Below, piece by piece: positions 51,801 to 60,739 of a stretch of 64,000 nt of DNA. The translations under genes and the position numbers were made by a program. Within the stretch, counting starts at the first letter, position 1; every line of letters starts with the position of its first letter. Source of the stretch: Candidatus Zhuqueibacterota bacterium (lineage in GTDB: Bacteria; Zhuqueibacterota; Zhuqueibacteria; Residuimicrobiales; Oceaniaggregativiventaceae); assembly GCA_014728115.1 (NCBI GenBank), contig WJME01000220.1, positions 1-64,000 on the forward strand, read 5' to 3'. The notes under the pieces are model-generated. The model saw nothing but the letters and a program-made list of their open reading frames with translations, did no database searches and was not told the DNA's origin.

Positions 51801-54643
51801 CGGGTATCACTGCCGATGATTTTCCCCTGTATCCGTATCTGTTACCCAATTCAGTAAAGTTGGTTTCTCAAAATGATCCAGATCTTTCAAATAATCAGGA
51901 TAATGCTCCCTCCTATGTACTGTACGATGAAGGAGCCGGATCAGATTTGACTGATCTTGCCGTGGATTTGAGTTCCATGACCGACACATCAGTTGTCATC
52001 AATGGCGAAGTCAGAAATGCTGTCAGGCCCGGACAAACTTTTGTGTTTGCCATCCACGTAGAAAATTTAGGCGCATACCCATCCGAGACAATTAGACTCT
52101 TGCAAACTCTGCCCGAATACCTGACGTTTCTTGGGGCTTCTGTCCTTCCCCAGGTGGATGATCAAACACTGGCGTGGAACTTGAATGCAATGACAGCAGG
52201 ATCGAGCCAAAAGATATTTGTAAATGTCAGATTAGAAAAAGGGTTACCCGTTTCCATGCAGGCGCTGACCAGTCAGGTTAACCTTTTCTCTCGCAATGAC
52301 TCTGATCCCGGAAACAATGCAGATCAAGAGACTCTACAAATCCTTGCTGCAAAAGTGACGCGTGTTGCAGATGTCGGTCTTTCCTATGATGTGGTTGCCG
52401 ATAGTCAGATTGTTATCGAGGGAACACAGTATAAGGCGAGTCGTGCGGGAGAATCTGTTAATTATCAACTACGCATCGTGAATATAGGACCCGACAGTGC
52501 TCGAAATATCGGGGTATTTCATGTATTACCGGATTCATTTCGTTCCTTCAATTTTAATGTGGACCCCAAAAGTATCAGGGGGGATACACTCTTTTGGAAT
52601 TTACCGGACTTAGCACCTGGGAACACCGTGATACTGGATTTTACTGCCGTGCTGGTGCAATCCTTTAATGATTATCCTTTTCTGATAGAGGGCTATACCT
52701 GGCTGGAGACGAAGAATGATCCAAATCCGGATAACAACCAAGGACATTCACGGCTATATGTTTTGGAGCCTCTGAGTGCGATTCATACGGACCTCTCTGT
52801 GCTGTTGGAAGCTCTTACAGACTCTATCGTTACAGAAAATGGGGTTTCTTATCCTGCCACAGAGCCGGGCGAAAGGTTTGATTATCAACTCTCCCTACGC
52901 AATCTGGGCCCGAAAAATGCTCGACAGATTCGCATTGAACAGAGCCTTTCATCGGATGTAGAGTTCCTGTCTGCCAGCTTTGCTCCTTCAAGCCATACGG
53001 ATAACACCTTGATCTGGAATCTCAGTTCTCTCGCAAGCGGGGGAATCTCTAGATGGAAAGTTCAGGTCAGAGTAAAAAAGCCACTTCAGGCCTCAGCTGA
53101 GGAACTTTTCAGCTCGAGTATTTTAACGGCGGTACAAGATACGAACGCCACCAATAATATTTCTAATTGTATCGTAAAACTGTTACTTCCGGCTTATGTC
53201 GAGCCGCTCGATTTAGCCGTGAAACTGAAGGCCCTTTCAACATCATCCCGGATTATTGAGGGCGATACCCTGCAGGCTATGACAGCGGGTGATTCCCTAG
53301 AGTATCAAGTGTCGGTTCAGAATCGTGGCCCGGGTATGGCACATCAAGGACGCGTCTGGGTCGTTTTGCCCGATTCACTTGCGGCCACACGATTTTCAGG
53401 CACAGAACAGCGGGGAGATACACTATACTGGTCGTTTAATGACCTTGCTCCTGATTCACAATGGTACGCCGTGTTTGAAACGGCTTTAACTCCTCAGTTG
53501 CCCTTTGAACCCTTTGAATTAGAAACAATCGCGCAACTCATCAGCGATCAGGATACTATAGGGACAAATAATCGGGATTCGGAAATCGTATATGGATTTC
53601 TCAAGCCGGATCGTATGACCAATGTCAGTATCGATCTGATAGCTCATACCGATTCCGTGCATTTCAATGGCACGGATAGCGTGAAATATGTCCGGGAGAA
53701 TGAAATATTTTCTTATACTCTGGTTGCCCAAAACCATGGCTCCCAAGAATCGGCAAGTACTCTGGTAACCCTTTCCTTGCCAGATTCGCTCGAGTTGATC
53801 TCTGTGACGCCAAATCCTGTTTATACCTCTAATGATTCTGTTGCCTGGAATTTCAGCTCATTAGCCGCTTTAGAGACACGATATCTATCCATACAGTGTT
53901 CACTGGCACCTGTTATGCCCATCGGTGAAAATTTCCTGTGGGCGTTTGCCTCGATTTCTGCAGAAAATGAATCCCCTGCCGTATTGGATGACAATCAAGA
54001 CCAGGCTCTGGTGCTCAATCGCATAGAGCAACAAGATCCGGTCATACCTGAACTTCGTGTCTCAGAACCTGTTGTCGATGTCATGGATAGTATCACAGTG
54101 AGCGTCCGGGTTCCGGCTCAGGTCGCTGAATGGGATTTATGGCTCTATTTGCCGGACGGAGAAATTCGAAAAGATTTTGCCGACGCTTTTATCAGTGTAA
54201 CGGTTCTGCCCGCTGGTGTCTGGGTAGAGGTCGATCCTTCCTATGTACACGATCATCTGATTACGGAAGACGATCAAGAAGAATTGATTTTTGAAATCCA
54301 CGTCACCGATTATTATGGCAATCAACGCACCGATCGTGCTTCGGTTATTGTCATGAGTTCAGACCGCATGTTTCTGGACAGAAATGTCTATCGTCCTGAT
54401 TTGGATTCTCCATTAGGAATAAGATTCAAGTTGGCACGTTATCGTAAGGCCCGACTCGATATCTATGATGTCGCGGGTCGTCATGTCACCATGTTGGTCG
54501 ATGACTTTTTTGATGGTGGTTGGCACCAATATGATTTTGATGGAATTACAGCTGAAGGTAAAATGCTGGGTAGTGGTGTTTACCTGGTCACTTTACAGTC
54601 AGGTGAGTTTAAATCCTGGAAAAAATTCATCGTTGTTAGATAG
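48899..54643 (+). CDS. giant secreted DUF11-like repeat protein with T9SS-type C-terminal domain
   Basis: 1914 residues. Signal peptide MTRKKLLCLFLLFFGGLGFAQ. After an N-terminal region of about 200 residues come about eleven Ig-like repeats of the DUF11 type, each about 140 residues and each ending in a D-x-x-NN-x-D strand followed by a V-L strand; the NN motifs fall near 49765, 50205, 50630, 51050, 51462, 51885, 52310, 52725, 53150, 53565 and 53990. Odd and even repeats differ. The last 90 residues (IRFKLARYRKARLDIYDVAG, then GSGVYLVTLQSG and KKFIVVR) are the FlgD-like/type IX sorting domain. It is probably a surface fibre or adhesin; the partner barrel is encoded 9 bases later. The ATG at 48899 follows GGAG closely. 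Confidence 0.88.
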   Translation: MTRKKLLCLFLLFFGGLGFAQVQEIYDYELTPAVVGVRADNGPKRMYAEVITIDIFHEGYYQIIPKILYNSGDEQKNESFYLTVRDQFDTVHTPVDSNAGPYKVIEDDPGPPHTAWRLGGRFYLYPGPNTIEMHHYAKIMDEYPQFMNGPIGGPESIRLVDSLRVIAEPLVDGSVQVRSTPPRYRRVDGEQRGLVYPDEAVPYRITVTNMSHNLLRYASLKNKFPDIVTPGNFSVKPDSVIDSMGYWQLPIIEPLDSVVITFDGKVESAAPGFTPLIDRAVLVVANDSDTTNNVDSDTLYVFADDQGTRPDSADVFIHLESITDSISVADGDTLKWSWPDSVYTYDIEVVNNGPDYSDSLLLVHTPPEHISISGFDIAPDSSRLDSLYWNLEPLAPGDAFVIQYDAHVQTPPVLTQSDSLLLAFAEVRSNRDPVPANNAASDTVYIDLSNLPSEPKLTDLRIMHTALSDSMVQHDGALLPAVQPDQEFVLEITAQNTGENSAQDVKIRQILPEYMSILGTSRPATLSGDTLSWDLGTVLPGQERYLTVNAIVSSEVPETVVDLQSEAILSALNDSDPSNNRDTARVVVLESSVLEETDVFVTYSAISDTQITVSGMNQAAAFPGSPVDYTLFADNKGPDIATDVLVSVALPAEAIISQFAVTPDRQTADSVFWHLDAIVPNNPVDLSFQIQTKNSYPFYPYLLQSTAEIFDDQDIYAPDNKQQTSVYVLFPPVQQDLSVELFSVTDSTLNIQGVPMSGALPGEEFFYELVLKNQSTEKAENVRVSLYLPGYVGFRGSNFTPATTSQDSVVWILDQLNAGQSITIRADANLTDKVPSLIIDRTSVARIFAVNDPNPNNNVDSDTIMILRNGGSNAPGDLEVQFVAIADSQIAIGGKSYPAVLPHEQIEYQLRVVNHGPGTAFNLVLENIIPDSIEVTDFALPPTIQRQDTLFWEFDSLVSGASLQLDYSGITADDFPLYPYLLPNSVKLVSQNDPDLSNNQDNAPSYVLYDEGAGSDLTDLAVDLSSMTDTSVVINGEVRNAVRPGQTFVFAIHVENLGAYPSETIRLLQTLPEYLTFLGASVLPQVDDQTLAWNLNAMTAGSSQKIFVNVRLEKGLPVSMQALTSQVNLFSRNDSDPGNNADQETLQILAAKVTRVADVGLSYDVVADSQIVIEGTQYKASRAGESVNYQLRIVNIGPDSARNIGVFHVLPDSFRSFNFNVDPKSIRGDTLFWNLPDLAPGNTVILDFTAVLVQSFNDYPFLIEGYTWLETKNDPNPDNNQGHSRLYVLEPLSAIHTDLSVLLEALTDSIVTENGVSYPATEPGERFDYQLSLRNLGPKNARQIRIEQSLSSDVEFLSASFAPSSHTDNTLIWNLSSLASGGISRWKVQVRVKKPLQASAEELFSSSILTAVQDTNATNNISNCIVKLLLPAYVEPLDLAVKLKALSTSSRIIEGDTLQAMTAGDSLEYQVSVQNRGPGMAHQGRVWVVLPDSLAATRFSGTEQRGDTLYWSFNDLAPDSQWYAVFETALTPQLPFEPFELETIAQLISDQDTIGTNNRDSEIVYGFLKPDRMTNVSIDLIAHTDSVHFNGTDSVKYVRENEIFSYTLVAQNHGSQESASTLVTLSLPDSLELISVTPNPVYTSNDSVAWNFSSLAALETRYLSIQCSLAPVMPIGENFLWAFASISAENESPAVLDDNQDQALVLNRIEQQDPVIPELRVSEPVVDVMDSITVSVRVPAQVAEWDLWLYLPDGEIRKDFADAFISVTVLPAGVWVEVDPSYVHDHLITEDDQEELIFEIHVTDYYGNQRTDRASVIVMSSDRMFLDRNVYRPDLDSPLGIRFKLARYRKARLDIYDVAGRHVTMLVDDFFDGGWHQYDFDGITAEGKMLGSGVYLVTLQSGEFKSWKKFIVVR

Positions 54644-54652
54644 GTAGACGAG

Positions 54653-57586
54653 ATGGAAAACAGGAAACAGATCACAGGCGTTGTCTTTTTCGTCGCCATA
54701 CTCTTTTTTTCATCCTGGAGTATTGCACAAATACGAGCGGGTGCTGCATTTTTAAAAATGTTACCCGGCACCCGATTACATTCCATGGCGGCCAGTCATA
54801 CGGCCGTGATCGATGATCCTCATGCACTTTATGCGAATCCGGGTGCAACCGGATTTCTGCGCGAATGGCAATGGTCAGCGACGTATACAAAATGGATTGC
54901 TGATATTTATAATGCTTCTTTTGTATATGGGCGTGGATTAAGAACGCCCTGGAGCCGTCATACCCGCTTTGCAGTTGGGATGCTTTATCAAGGGGTACCG
55001 GAATTTGACAGTTCTGAGCGCGCTGCAATCTCAGCCTCTGCCAATGACATGGTTTTGGGGTTAGGAGTCGGCCAGCCCTTGACATTCCTGTCCCGAAATA
55101 TTTCATTAGGGAGTCAATTCAAATACCTCAAAAGCAATTTGGATACCTATAGCGCATCTGCTCTCATGATGGATATAGGACTGACTGCTCGCAGCCAGCG
55201 CTTTCATCTAAAAAATCCATTCCTCAAATATGCTATCCTATCTGCGGGTGTGGCATATAATCATTGGGGCCAGGATTTAACGTACGAGTCGCTGGCCACC
55301 CCACTTCCTGAATCATGGCGTGCCGGCGTGGGGCTCTATCTCGGTACACATCGTGGTATTCAGATGCTCTTTACAGTAGATTATGATAAAGTGCGTGACG
55401 AAAAATCCACCGTGGGAATGGGAGCAGAGATTAATTGGGGACAGAGAATATCTTTACACGGCGGCTATGATTTTGATGCAGATTTGATGAATAAAATGTC
55501 CTTTGGCATGAGTATCCAGCTGGATGATGTCTTGATGCCGAATGCCATTTTGCCCGGAAGAAACAAGGCCCTGTCTATTGACCTGGCCACTCTGGATGAA
55601 GAGCAGTTTTTCAGCCGTACGTACCGGGGAGGAATCAATCATTATCCCATTGGGCCGGAAACGTTTCGGTTCATTTCACCTAAACAAGACTCTATCGTAA
55701 CCGAGAACCAAATCATGCTCGATTGGGAAGAGAGTTATGATCCTGATTTATATGATGACATTAATTACATTCTTTTGGTGGATCAGAATCGATCTAAACT
55801 GGATAGTCTTTTAACAGTAGCTGAAAGGAACCTGGACACCTTTTATTGGGCATCAATGGACTCTAAATTGCTTGTCAATCAAACGGTTGATTCAAGCCGT
55901 TACTTGTTGGACAAGATCAATGGCGGTGACCACTATTGGGCTGTCATCGCTCGTGACCTCGATGGTCATATTCGCTTTGCCAGATCAGAGGGAGAACGGA
56001 TTCAGCATTTTTATGTTCCATTGCCCGATCTCATGGTTCATAAAGTAGCGTTTGATTATAGTCCCTGGATCACAAGTGATGATTACCATGGAGATATAGT
56101 TGTCATCGTAGAAAACCTGGGTGATCGCCCGGCGTTTGATATCACTGTGCAGGTTTCAGACACGACAAAGCAGCTTTACCGGCATATCACCGGTAATAAT
56201 GAGGGGTCTGAGGCACTGACTCAACTTTTGAAAGAAAAACAGATCGATAAATTGGCAGTGGGTGAGCGCGATACATTAATCTTTGAATGGAATACTCCCT
56301 GGCTAGGCATGCATCAAATCACGGTCGATATCGATCCGCTAAATCTGATAACCGAACTCTCTGAAAACAATAACCGCAAGAGTTCGCGGTTCGCAACCAT
56401 TCCCAAAGGGACATTTAGTACAAAGGATTCCGCGAGTGTACTTGTTATCTCCCGGGTGAGTATCGATATGCCCATTATCACAGAAGTCGCTTTCGATCCC
56501 CAGAGTGCGCATGTAAAGCGAGAGTACTTGCGGAAAACCACATTTGATCCGCCATTGGCAACTTTTGCACAGCGACTGATCAATAATCCAAGATTATCGA
56601 TCACGCTCAAAGGATTTGTCGACCCCAATTCCGAGCCGACCATTGAAGGATTGGCAGATATGAGATCCGAAGCTATTCAAGACTCGCTTATTGCCCTTGG
56701 GGTCAAGGCTGAACAAATCAGTATCCTGCAAGGTGAGGTTTTACCTAAACGCAGGGTTCCTGCGAATCCACAGGATGCAGAGTGGGTTTTTGAAGAGCGA
56801 CGTCATGTAAAAATTTCTGCCGAGGAATCTGCCCAGGCAATATTGTTTTTACCCGTGCGTCACACTGATAACGAAGAAATACAAAAGGCAGTAGATTTTC
56901 GCTCAGATATCCATAGTGCCATTTCAGTATCTGATGCTGATTTGGTATTGAAACAACAGGCCTTTACAGACTCGTCTAAAATCCAGGCTTTTGTGCAGGA
57001 AAAATCCCTTGCTGACCCAGTACTATGGTCACCAAATCGGATTACAAATTGGTCAGGACAATCGATCGATTACCAGCTGGTATTGAATGATAGCCTCGGC
57101 AGGTCATTTAAAACGCGAGAACAACAGGTCTATTTGCAAGAAGAACTCTTTCAAAGAGAACATCGTATTGCTTTTCCCATGAAATTTGCGCAAACAGATC
57201 CTCTGTATAGTTTTTACTGGACACGTCTGTTTGAAATGGTTGAAACCATGATCAAGGATCCCTCGATGAAAATGAAATTTACCGGTCATGCCTGTGCTGT
57301 GGGTCCGGTGGATGTCAATGCCCGCCTCTCTAAAAAGCGGGCGAACCGGTTTCACCAAGATTTTCTAGCATTTGTCAGAAATAATCATCCTGCCACTTTT
57401 GAGGAAATAGAGTCCAGGTTAGAGCCTGCAGAGGGCTATGGAGAGAGTTCTCCTCTGGCAATTGAACGTATCTCTGGCGAAATCGTATTAATTGGAAATA
57501 ATGATAAAGCTCTTGGCCGGCAACTGAATCGTCGCATCGAGATTATTTTTTATAGTGATGCCGAACCATGGAAAAATTTGCCTTAA
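54653..57586 (+). CDS. PorV/UPF0164-like barrel fused to CARDB and OmpA-like domains
   Basis: 977 residues. Signal peptide (VVFFVAILFFSSWSIAQ). Residues about 26-310 resemble PorV/UPF0164 outer-membrane barrels: GAAFLKMLPGTRLHSMAAS, then DDPHALYANPGATG, strand-rich to GMSIQLDDV. Residues about 340-450 look like a fibronectin-type domain (GDHYWAVIARD). About 460-590 is CARDB-like (LMVHKVAFDYSP, IVENLGDRPAFDITVQV, LSENNNRKS). Two OmpA-like regions follow, about 610-725 (degenerate) and 840-977 with RLSKKRANRFHQDFL, GYGESSP and RQLNRRIEIIF. PorV carries type IX cargo at the cell surface, so this may be a dedicated outer-membrane anchor for the preceding protein. A terminator follows. Confidence 0.85.
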   Translation: MENRKQITGVVFFVAILFFSSWSIAQIRAGAAFLKMLPGTRLHSMAASHTAVIDDPHALYANPGATGFLREWQWSATYTKWIADIYNASFVYGRGLRTPWSRHTRFAVGMLYQGVPEFDSSERAAISASANDMVLGLGVGQPLTFLSRNISLGSQFKYLKSNLDTYSASALMMDIGLTARSQRFHLKNPFLKYAILSAGVAYNHWGQDLTYESLATPLPESWRAGVGLYLGTHRGIQMLFTVDYDKVRDEKSTVGMGAEINWGQRISLHGGYDFDADLMNKMSFGMSIQLDDVLMPNAILPGRNKALSIDLATLDEEQFFSRTYRGGINHYPIGPETFRFISPKQDSIVTENQIMLDWEESYDPDLYDDINYILLVDQNRSKLDSLLTVAERNLDTFYWASMDSKLLVNQTVDSSRYLLDKINGGDHYWAVIARDLDGHIRFARSEGERIQHFYVPLPDLMVHKVAFDYSPWITSDDYHGDIVVIVENLGDRPAFDITVQVSDTTKQLYRHITGNNEGSEALTQLLKEKQIDKLAVGERDTLIFEWNTPWLGMHQITVDIDPLNLITELSENNNRKSSRFATIPKGTFSTKDSASVLVISRVSIDMPIITEVAFDPQSAHVKREYLRKTTFDPPLATFAQRLINNPRLSITLKGFVDPNSEPTIEGLADMRSEAIQDSLIALGVKAEQISILQGEVLPKRRVPANPQDAEWVFEERRHVKISAEESAQAILFLPVRHTDNEEIQKAVDFRSDIHSAISVSDADLVLKQQAFTDSSKIQAFVQEKSLADPVLWSPNRITNWSGQSIDYQLVLNDSLGRSFKTREQQVYLQEELFQREHRIAFPMKFAQTDPLYSFYWTRLFEMVETMIKDPSMKMKFTGHACAVGPVDVNARLSKKRANRFHQDFLAFVRNNHPATFEEIESRLEPAEGYGESSPLAIERISGEIVLIGNNDKALGRQLNRRIEIIFYSDAEPWKNLP

Positions 57587-57641
57587 CCGATAAGAATAAT
57601 TCGTGCTCGCTCTGATTTAGTTTTAAAGCGCTTGTTAAAAT

Positions 57642-57679
57642 CCCTGACATTTTTTATCTTTGATGTTCAGGGGTTTTTT
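57642..57679 (+). terminator. terminator after the barrel gene, in the activase leader
   Basis: CCCTGACAT (57642-57650) pairs with ATGTTCAGGG (57663-57672) with one bulged base, then six T. It ends 15 bases before the activase ATG. Confidence 0.75.
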
Positions 57680-57694
57680 ATATCAGGAAATATT

Positions 57695-60600
57695 ATGAGC
57701 CAGTATAGCATCGGTATAGACATCGGTTCAGTTACGGCCAAAGCAATCATCATCAGCGAGTCGACAACAGAGCCTTTTGAGAAAAACTCGGAATACGATC
57801 CCATACTCAGACTTTCGGCCGGCAAAGCCGTGCTGTTTTCTCCGGTTTTTGCTGTAAAGGGGGATCCGCTCTCTGCGCTGGATAAAATCTGGGAGTGGAT
57901 AGATCATCTCTCTCTTTCTTCATCTGCGACCGTCAATTTTACCGGATCTCAAGCAAAAAAGATTGCAGAAAAGTTATCAGTGCCCTATATCAATGAATTC
58001 AAAGCCATTGCTCATGGAGCTCTGACGATAAATCCCAAGGTGCGCACAATCTTGGAGATCGGCGGGGATGCATCTCGGTATTTGCTTGTATCTGGGCGTC
58101 CTGACGGCACAGCGGCCATACTCGATTATGAACGTAATGGCGAATGTGCAGCAGGAACCGGTTCCTTTATCGATCAGCAAGCCTCACGTCTGAATTATGA
58201 TATCAATGAGATCGGTGATTTGGTCATTGCCTCTCAATCGAGTGCCAATATTGCGGGAAGGTGTTCTGTCTTTGCAAAGTCTGATATGATCCACGCTCAG
58301 CAACGTGGTTATTCGCCCGGCGAGATATTTAAGGGATTGTGCAATGCTGTTGTGAATAACTTTAAAGGAACAGTATTGCGTCAAAAGGAGATAGCGAGGC
58401 CTGTTTTTTTTATAGGGGGTGTGGCTGCCAATAAAGGAGTCGTCGAATCACTCAGGAAGACGCTTTCTCTAAACTCTGACGAATTTTTTGTTCCTCAATA
58501 TCACACTCATGTCGGAGCACTCGGTAGTGCTATCTCCGGCCCAGGGGTTCCGCTTACCAAGCTGTCTGACAGTGCTGACTTGAAAAGCCGGGTTCCGGTC
58601 GTTGATCGCACGTTGTGTTTGGATAACGTTGTTTTTGCGGCATCACCCGCTTCTCATCCCCAGAGCGATCTGCAACATGCCTACCTGGGACTCGATGTTG
58701 GCTCGGTAAGCACGAATCTCGTCTTGTTGAGTCCGGACGGGCTTATCATCGATGAGGTTTATACACGAACCGAGGGACGTCCTGTGCACGTTGTGCAGAG
58801 AGAATTTGCAGAGTGGATGACAAAATGGGGCAGAAAACTCGATATCCTCGGGGTGGGAACAACAGGATCAGGTCGAGAATTAATCGGAGAACTGGTGGGT
58901 GCAGATGTGGTCCATGATGAAATCACTGCCCATAAAACAGGTGCAGATTTTATTGCCCGCACATTGTATGATTCCAAAGTGGATACCATCTTTGAGATTG
59001 GTGGCCAGGATTCTAAATTTATTTCTTGTGAAAACGGTATTGTAACCGATTTTACCATGAACGAAGCTTGTGCAGCCGGAACAGGCTCTTTTTTGGAAGA
59101 ACAAGCCCAGAAAATGGGTATTTCCATCAAAGATGAATTTGCCGATTTGGCTTTGAGCAGTGAACATCCTGTCATGATGGGTGAACGATGTACTGTTTTT
59201 ATGGAAAAAGATGTTACGTTTTTTCTGAAACAGGGTACCCGAAAAGCCGATATCGCAGCAGGACTCTCGTATGCTGTTGTTCAAAATTACTTGAATCGAG
59301 TGGTTCGAGGTCGAAAAATTGGTGATCATATTTATTTTCAGGGCGGGACAGCCTATAATAAAGCTGTCGCTGCTGCTTTTTCAACAGTATTGAATAAAAA
59401 AATAATTGTTCCTCCCCATAATGGGGTGATGGGCGCTATTGGCGCTGCTCTTCTTGCAAAGGAAAAGATGGCACATTCGTCTCATACCAAATTTCGGGGA
59501 TTTGACCTGAGTAAAGTTCAATTTTCTATCCGTCTGATCCATTGCAAAGCTTGCAATAATCGCTGTGAAGTTCAGGAAATCACTATAGATAAAGAAAAAA
59601 CCTATTGGGGCGATAAATGTTCGGAACGATTCCGTAAAAAAATAAAATCCGGTACTCGGGCAGTGATCCCTAACCTGATAGAGTGGTATCACAAAGAGCT
59701 GCAGCACCGGACTTTTGCAACAAACGGGCAAAAAGCAAGGATCGCTATGCCCAAGAGTATGTATTATTGGGATCGTTTTCCTTTCTGGCAAGCCTATTTC
59801 GGTGCTCTCGGAATAGAATTAAATACTTGCAGTGATAGCAATAATGCCCTGGTTGCCGCAGGCAGAGCACTTTGTGTTTCAGAACCCTGCTTTCCGATCA
59901 TTATGGCACACGGGCATGTCGCTTCCCTTTTGAAAACCTTTGATTATGTTTTTTTGCCCAATACCATCAATTCCGAGCCAGCGGATCCCGAAACCTTTTC
60001 CTGGTTCTGTCCCTGGGGACAAACGCTCCCTTTAATGCTGAAAAATGAAATTCCTGAGCATCAAAACAGAATTCTCGCACCAGTGATACGATTTCGTGAT
60101 GGGATAAAATCCGTGCAAATGGCTTTGAGGGCTATGGCTAACAGACTTGGCTATTCATTTAAACAAAGCGATCAAGCTGTTAAAGAAGCTTTTAAATGTT
60201 ACGATCAATTTCGAGAAAATATCTCCATCAAGGGTAACGAAGCTTTAACTCTATTGCGCTCACATAACGCAAAGGGAGTCGTGCTGGTCGGAAGACCTTA
60301 TAATATCTATGATGGCGGTTTGAATCTGAACGTACCCACCAAATTGATACACCAATACGGGGTGAATGTTATTCCGATGGATTTTATACCCTATTCAGAT
60401 GTAGATATTTCTGATTTACATGAAAATATGTTTTGGGGGTACGGATATAAAATCCTTCAGGCAAGCCGGTTTGTAGGCCAGAATCCCAATCTGCATGTCA
60501 TCTATTTTACCAACTTTAAATGTGGACCTGACTCTTATATCAAACATTTTGTTCGTGATGCGATTGGGTCACCATTTCTTACGTTACAATTCGACGACCA

Positions 60601-60739
60601 TAGCAATGATGCGGGCATTATGACCCGATGTGAAGCCTATTTGCAAAGCAAAGGATTGCTCGAGCAAACCCCCAATTTGATCAACGCCGAACACGATATT
60701 CCGGTATGTGAACCGGGGAATGACATCAATGGACTCTGA
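57695..60739 (+). CDS. acyl-CoA dehydratase activase, long form (two ASKHA domains plus DUF2229-like)
   Basis: 1014 residues. Two BcrAD/BadFG/HgdC ATPase domains in tandem: the first starts YSIGIDIGSVTAKAI, the second YLGLDVGSVSTNLVL. Each keeps the cysteines that hold the bridging 4Fe-4S cluster (ECAAGTGSF and RCSVFAKSD; ACAAGTGSF and RCTVFMEKD). A Cys-rich segment CKACNNRCEV and DKCSERF leads into a DUF2229-like domain (SMYYWDRFPFWQAYFGALGIE, CFPIIMAHGH, VLVGRPYNIYDGGLN). Such proteins use ATP to drive low-potential electron transfer; the partner reaction of the long form is not known. AGGAA precedes ATG 57695. The stop overlaps the next gene by 11 bases. Confidence 0.9.
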   Translation: MSQYSIGIDIGSVTAKAIIISESTTEPFEKNSEYDPILRLSAGKAVLFSPVFAVKGDPLSALDKIWEWIDHLSLSSSATVNFTGSQAKKIAEKLSVPYINEFKAIAHGALTINPKVRTILEIGGDASRYLLVSGRPDGTAAILDYERNGECAAGTGSFIDQQASRLNYDINEIGDLVIASQSSANIAGRCSVFAKSDMIHAQQRGYSPGEIFKGLCNAVVNNFKGTVLRQKEIARPVFFIGGVAANKGVVESLRKTLSLNSDEFFVPQYHTHVGALGSAISGPGVPLTKLSDSADLKSRVPVVDRTLCLDNVVFAASPASHPQSDLQHAYLGLDVGSVSTNLVLLSPDGLIIDEVYTRTEGRPVHVVQREFAEWMTKWGRKLDILGVGTTGSGRELIGELVGADVVHDEITAHKTGADFIARTLYDSKVDTIFEIGGQDSKFISCENGIVTDFTMNEACAAGTGSFLEEQAQKMGISIKDEFADLALSSEHPVMMGERCTVFMEKDVTFFLKQGTRKADIAAGLSYAVVQNYLNRVVRGRKIGDHIYFQGGTAYNKAVAAAFSTVLNKKIIVPPHNGVMGAIGAALLAKEKMAHSSHTKFRGFDLSKVQFSIRLIHCKACNNRCEVQEITIDKEKTYWGDKCSERFRKKIKSGTRAVIPNLIEWYHKELQHRTFATNGQKARIAMPKSMYYWDRFPFWQAYFGALGIELNTCSDSNNALVAAGRALCVSEPCFPIIMAHGHVASLLKTFDYVFLPNTINSEPADPETFSWFCPWGQTLPLMLKNEIPEHQNRILAPVIRFRDGIKSVQMALRAMANRLGYSFKQSDQAVKEAFKCYDQFRENISIKGNEALTLLRSHNAKGVVLVGRPYNIYDGGLNLNVPTKLIHQYGVNVIPMDFIPYSDVDISDLHENMFWGYGYKILQASRFVGQNPNLHVIYFTNFKCGPDSYIKHFVRDAIGSPFLTLQFDDHSNDAGIMTRCEAYLQSKGLLEQTPNLINAEHDIPVCEPGNDINGL

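Noticed and set aside
49700-54050. The regular about 420-base repeats as a CRISPR or satellite array
   Set aside because: They are in-frame protein repeats with diverged DNA, far longer than CRISPR units.
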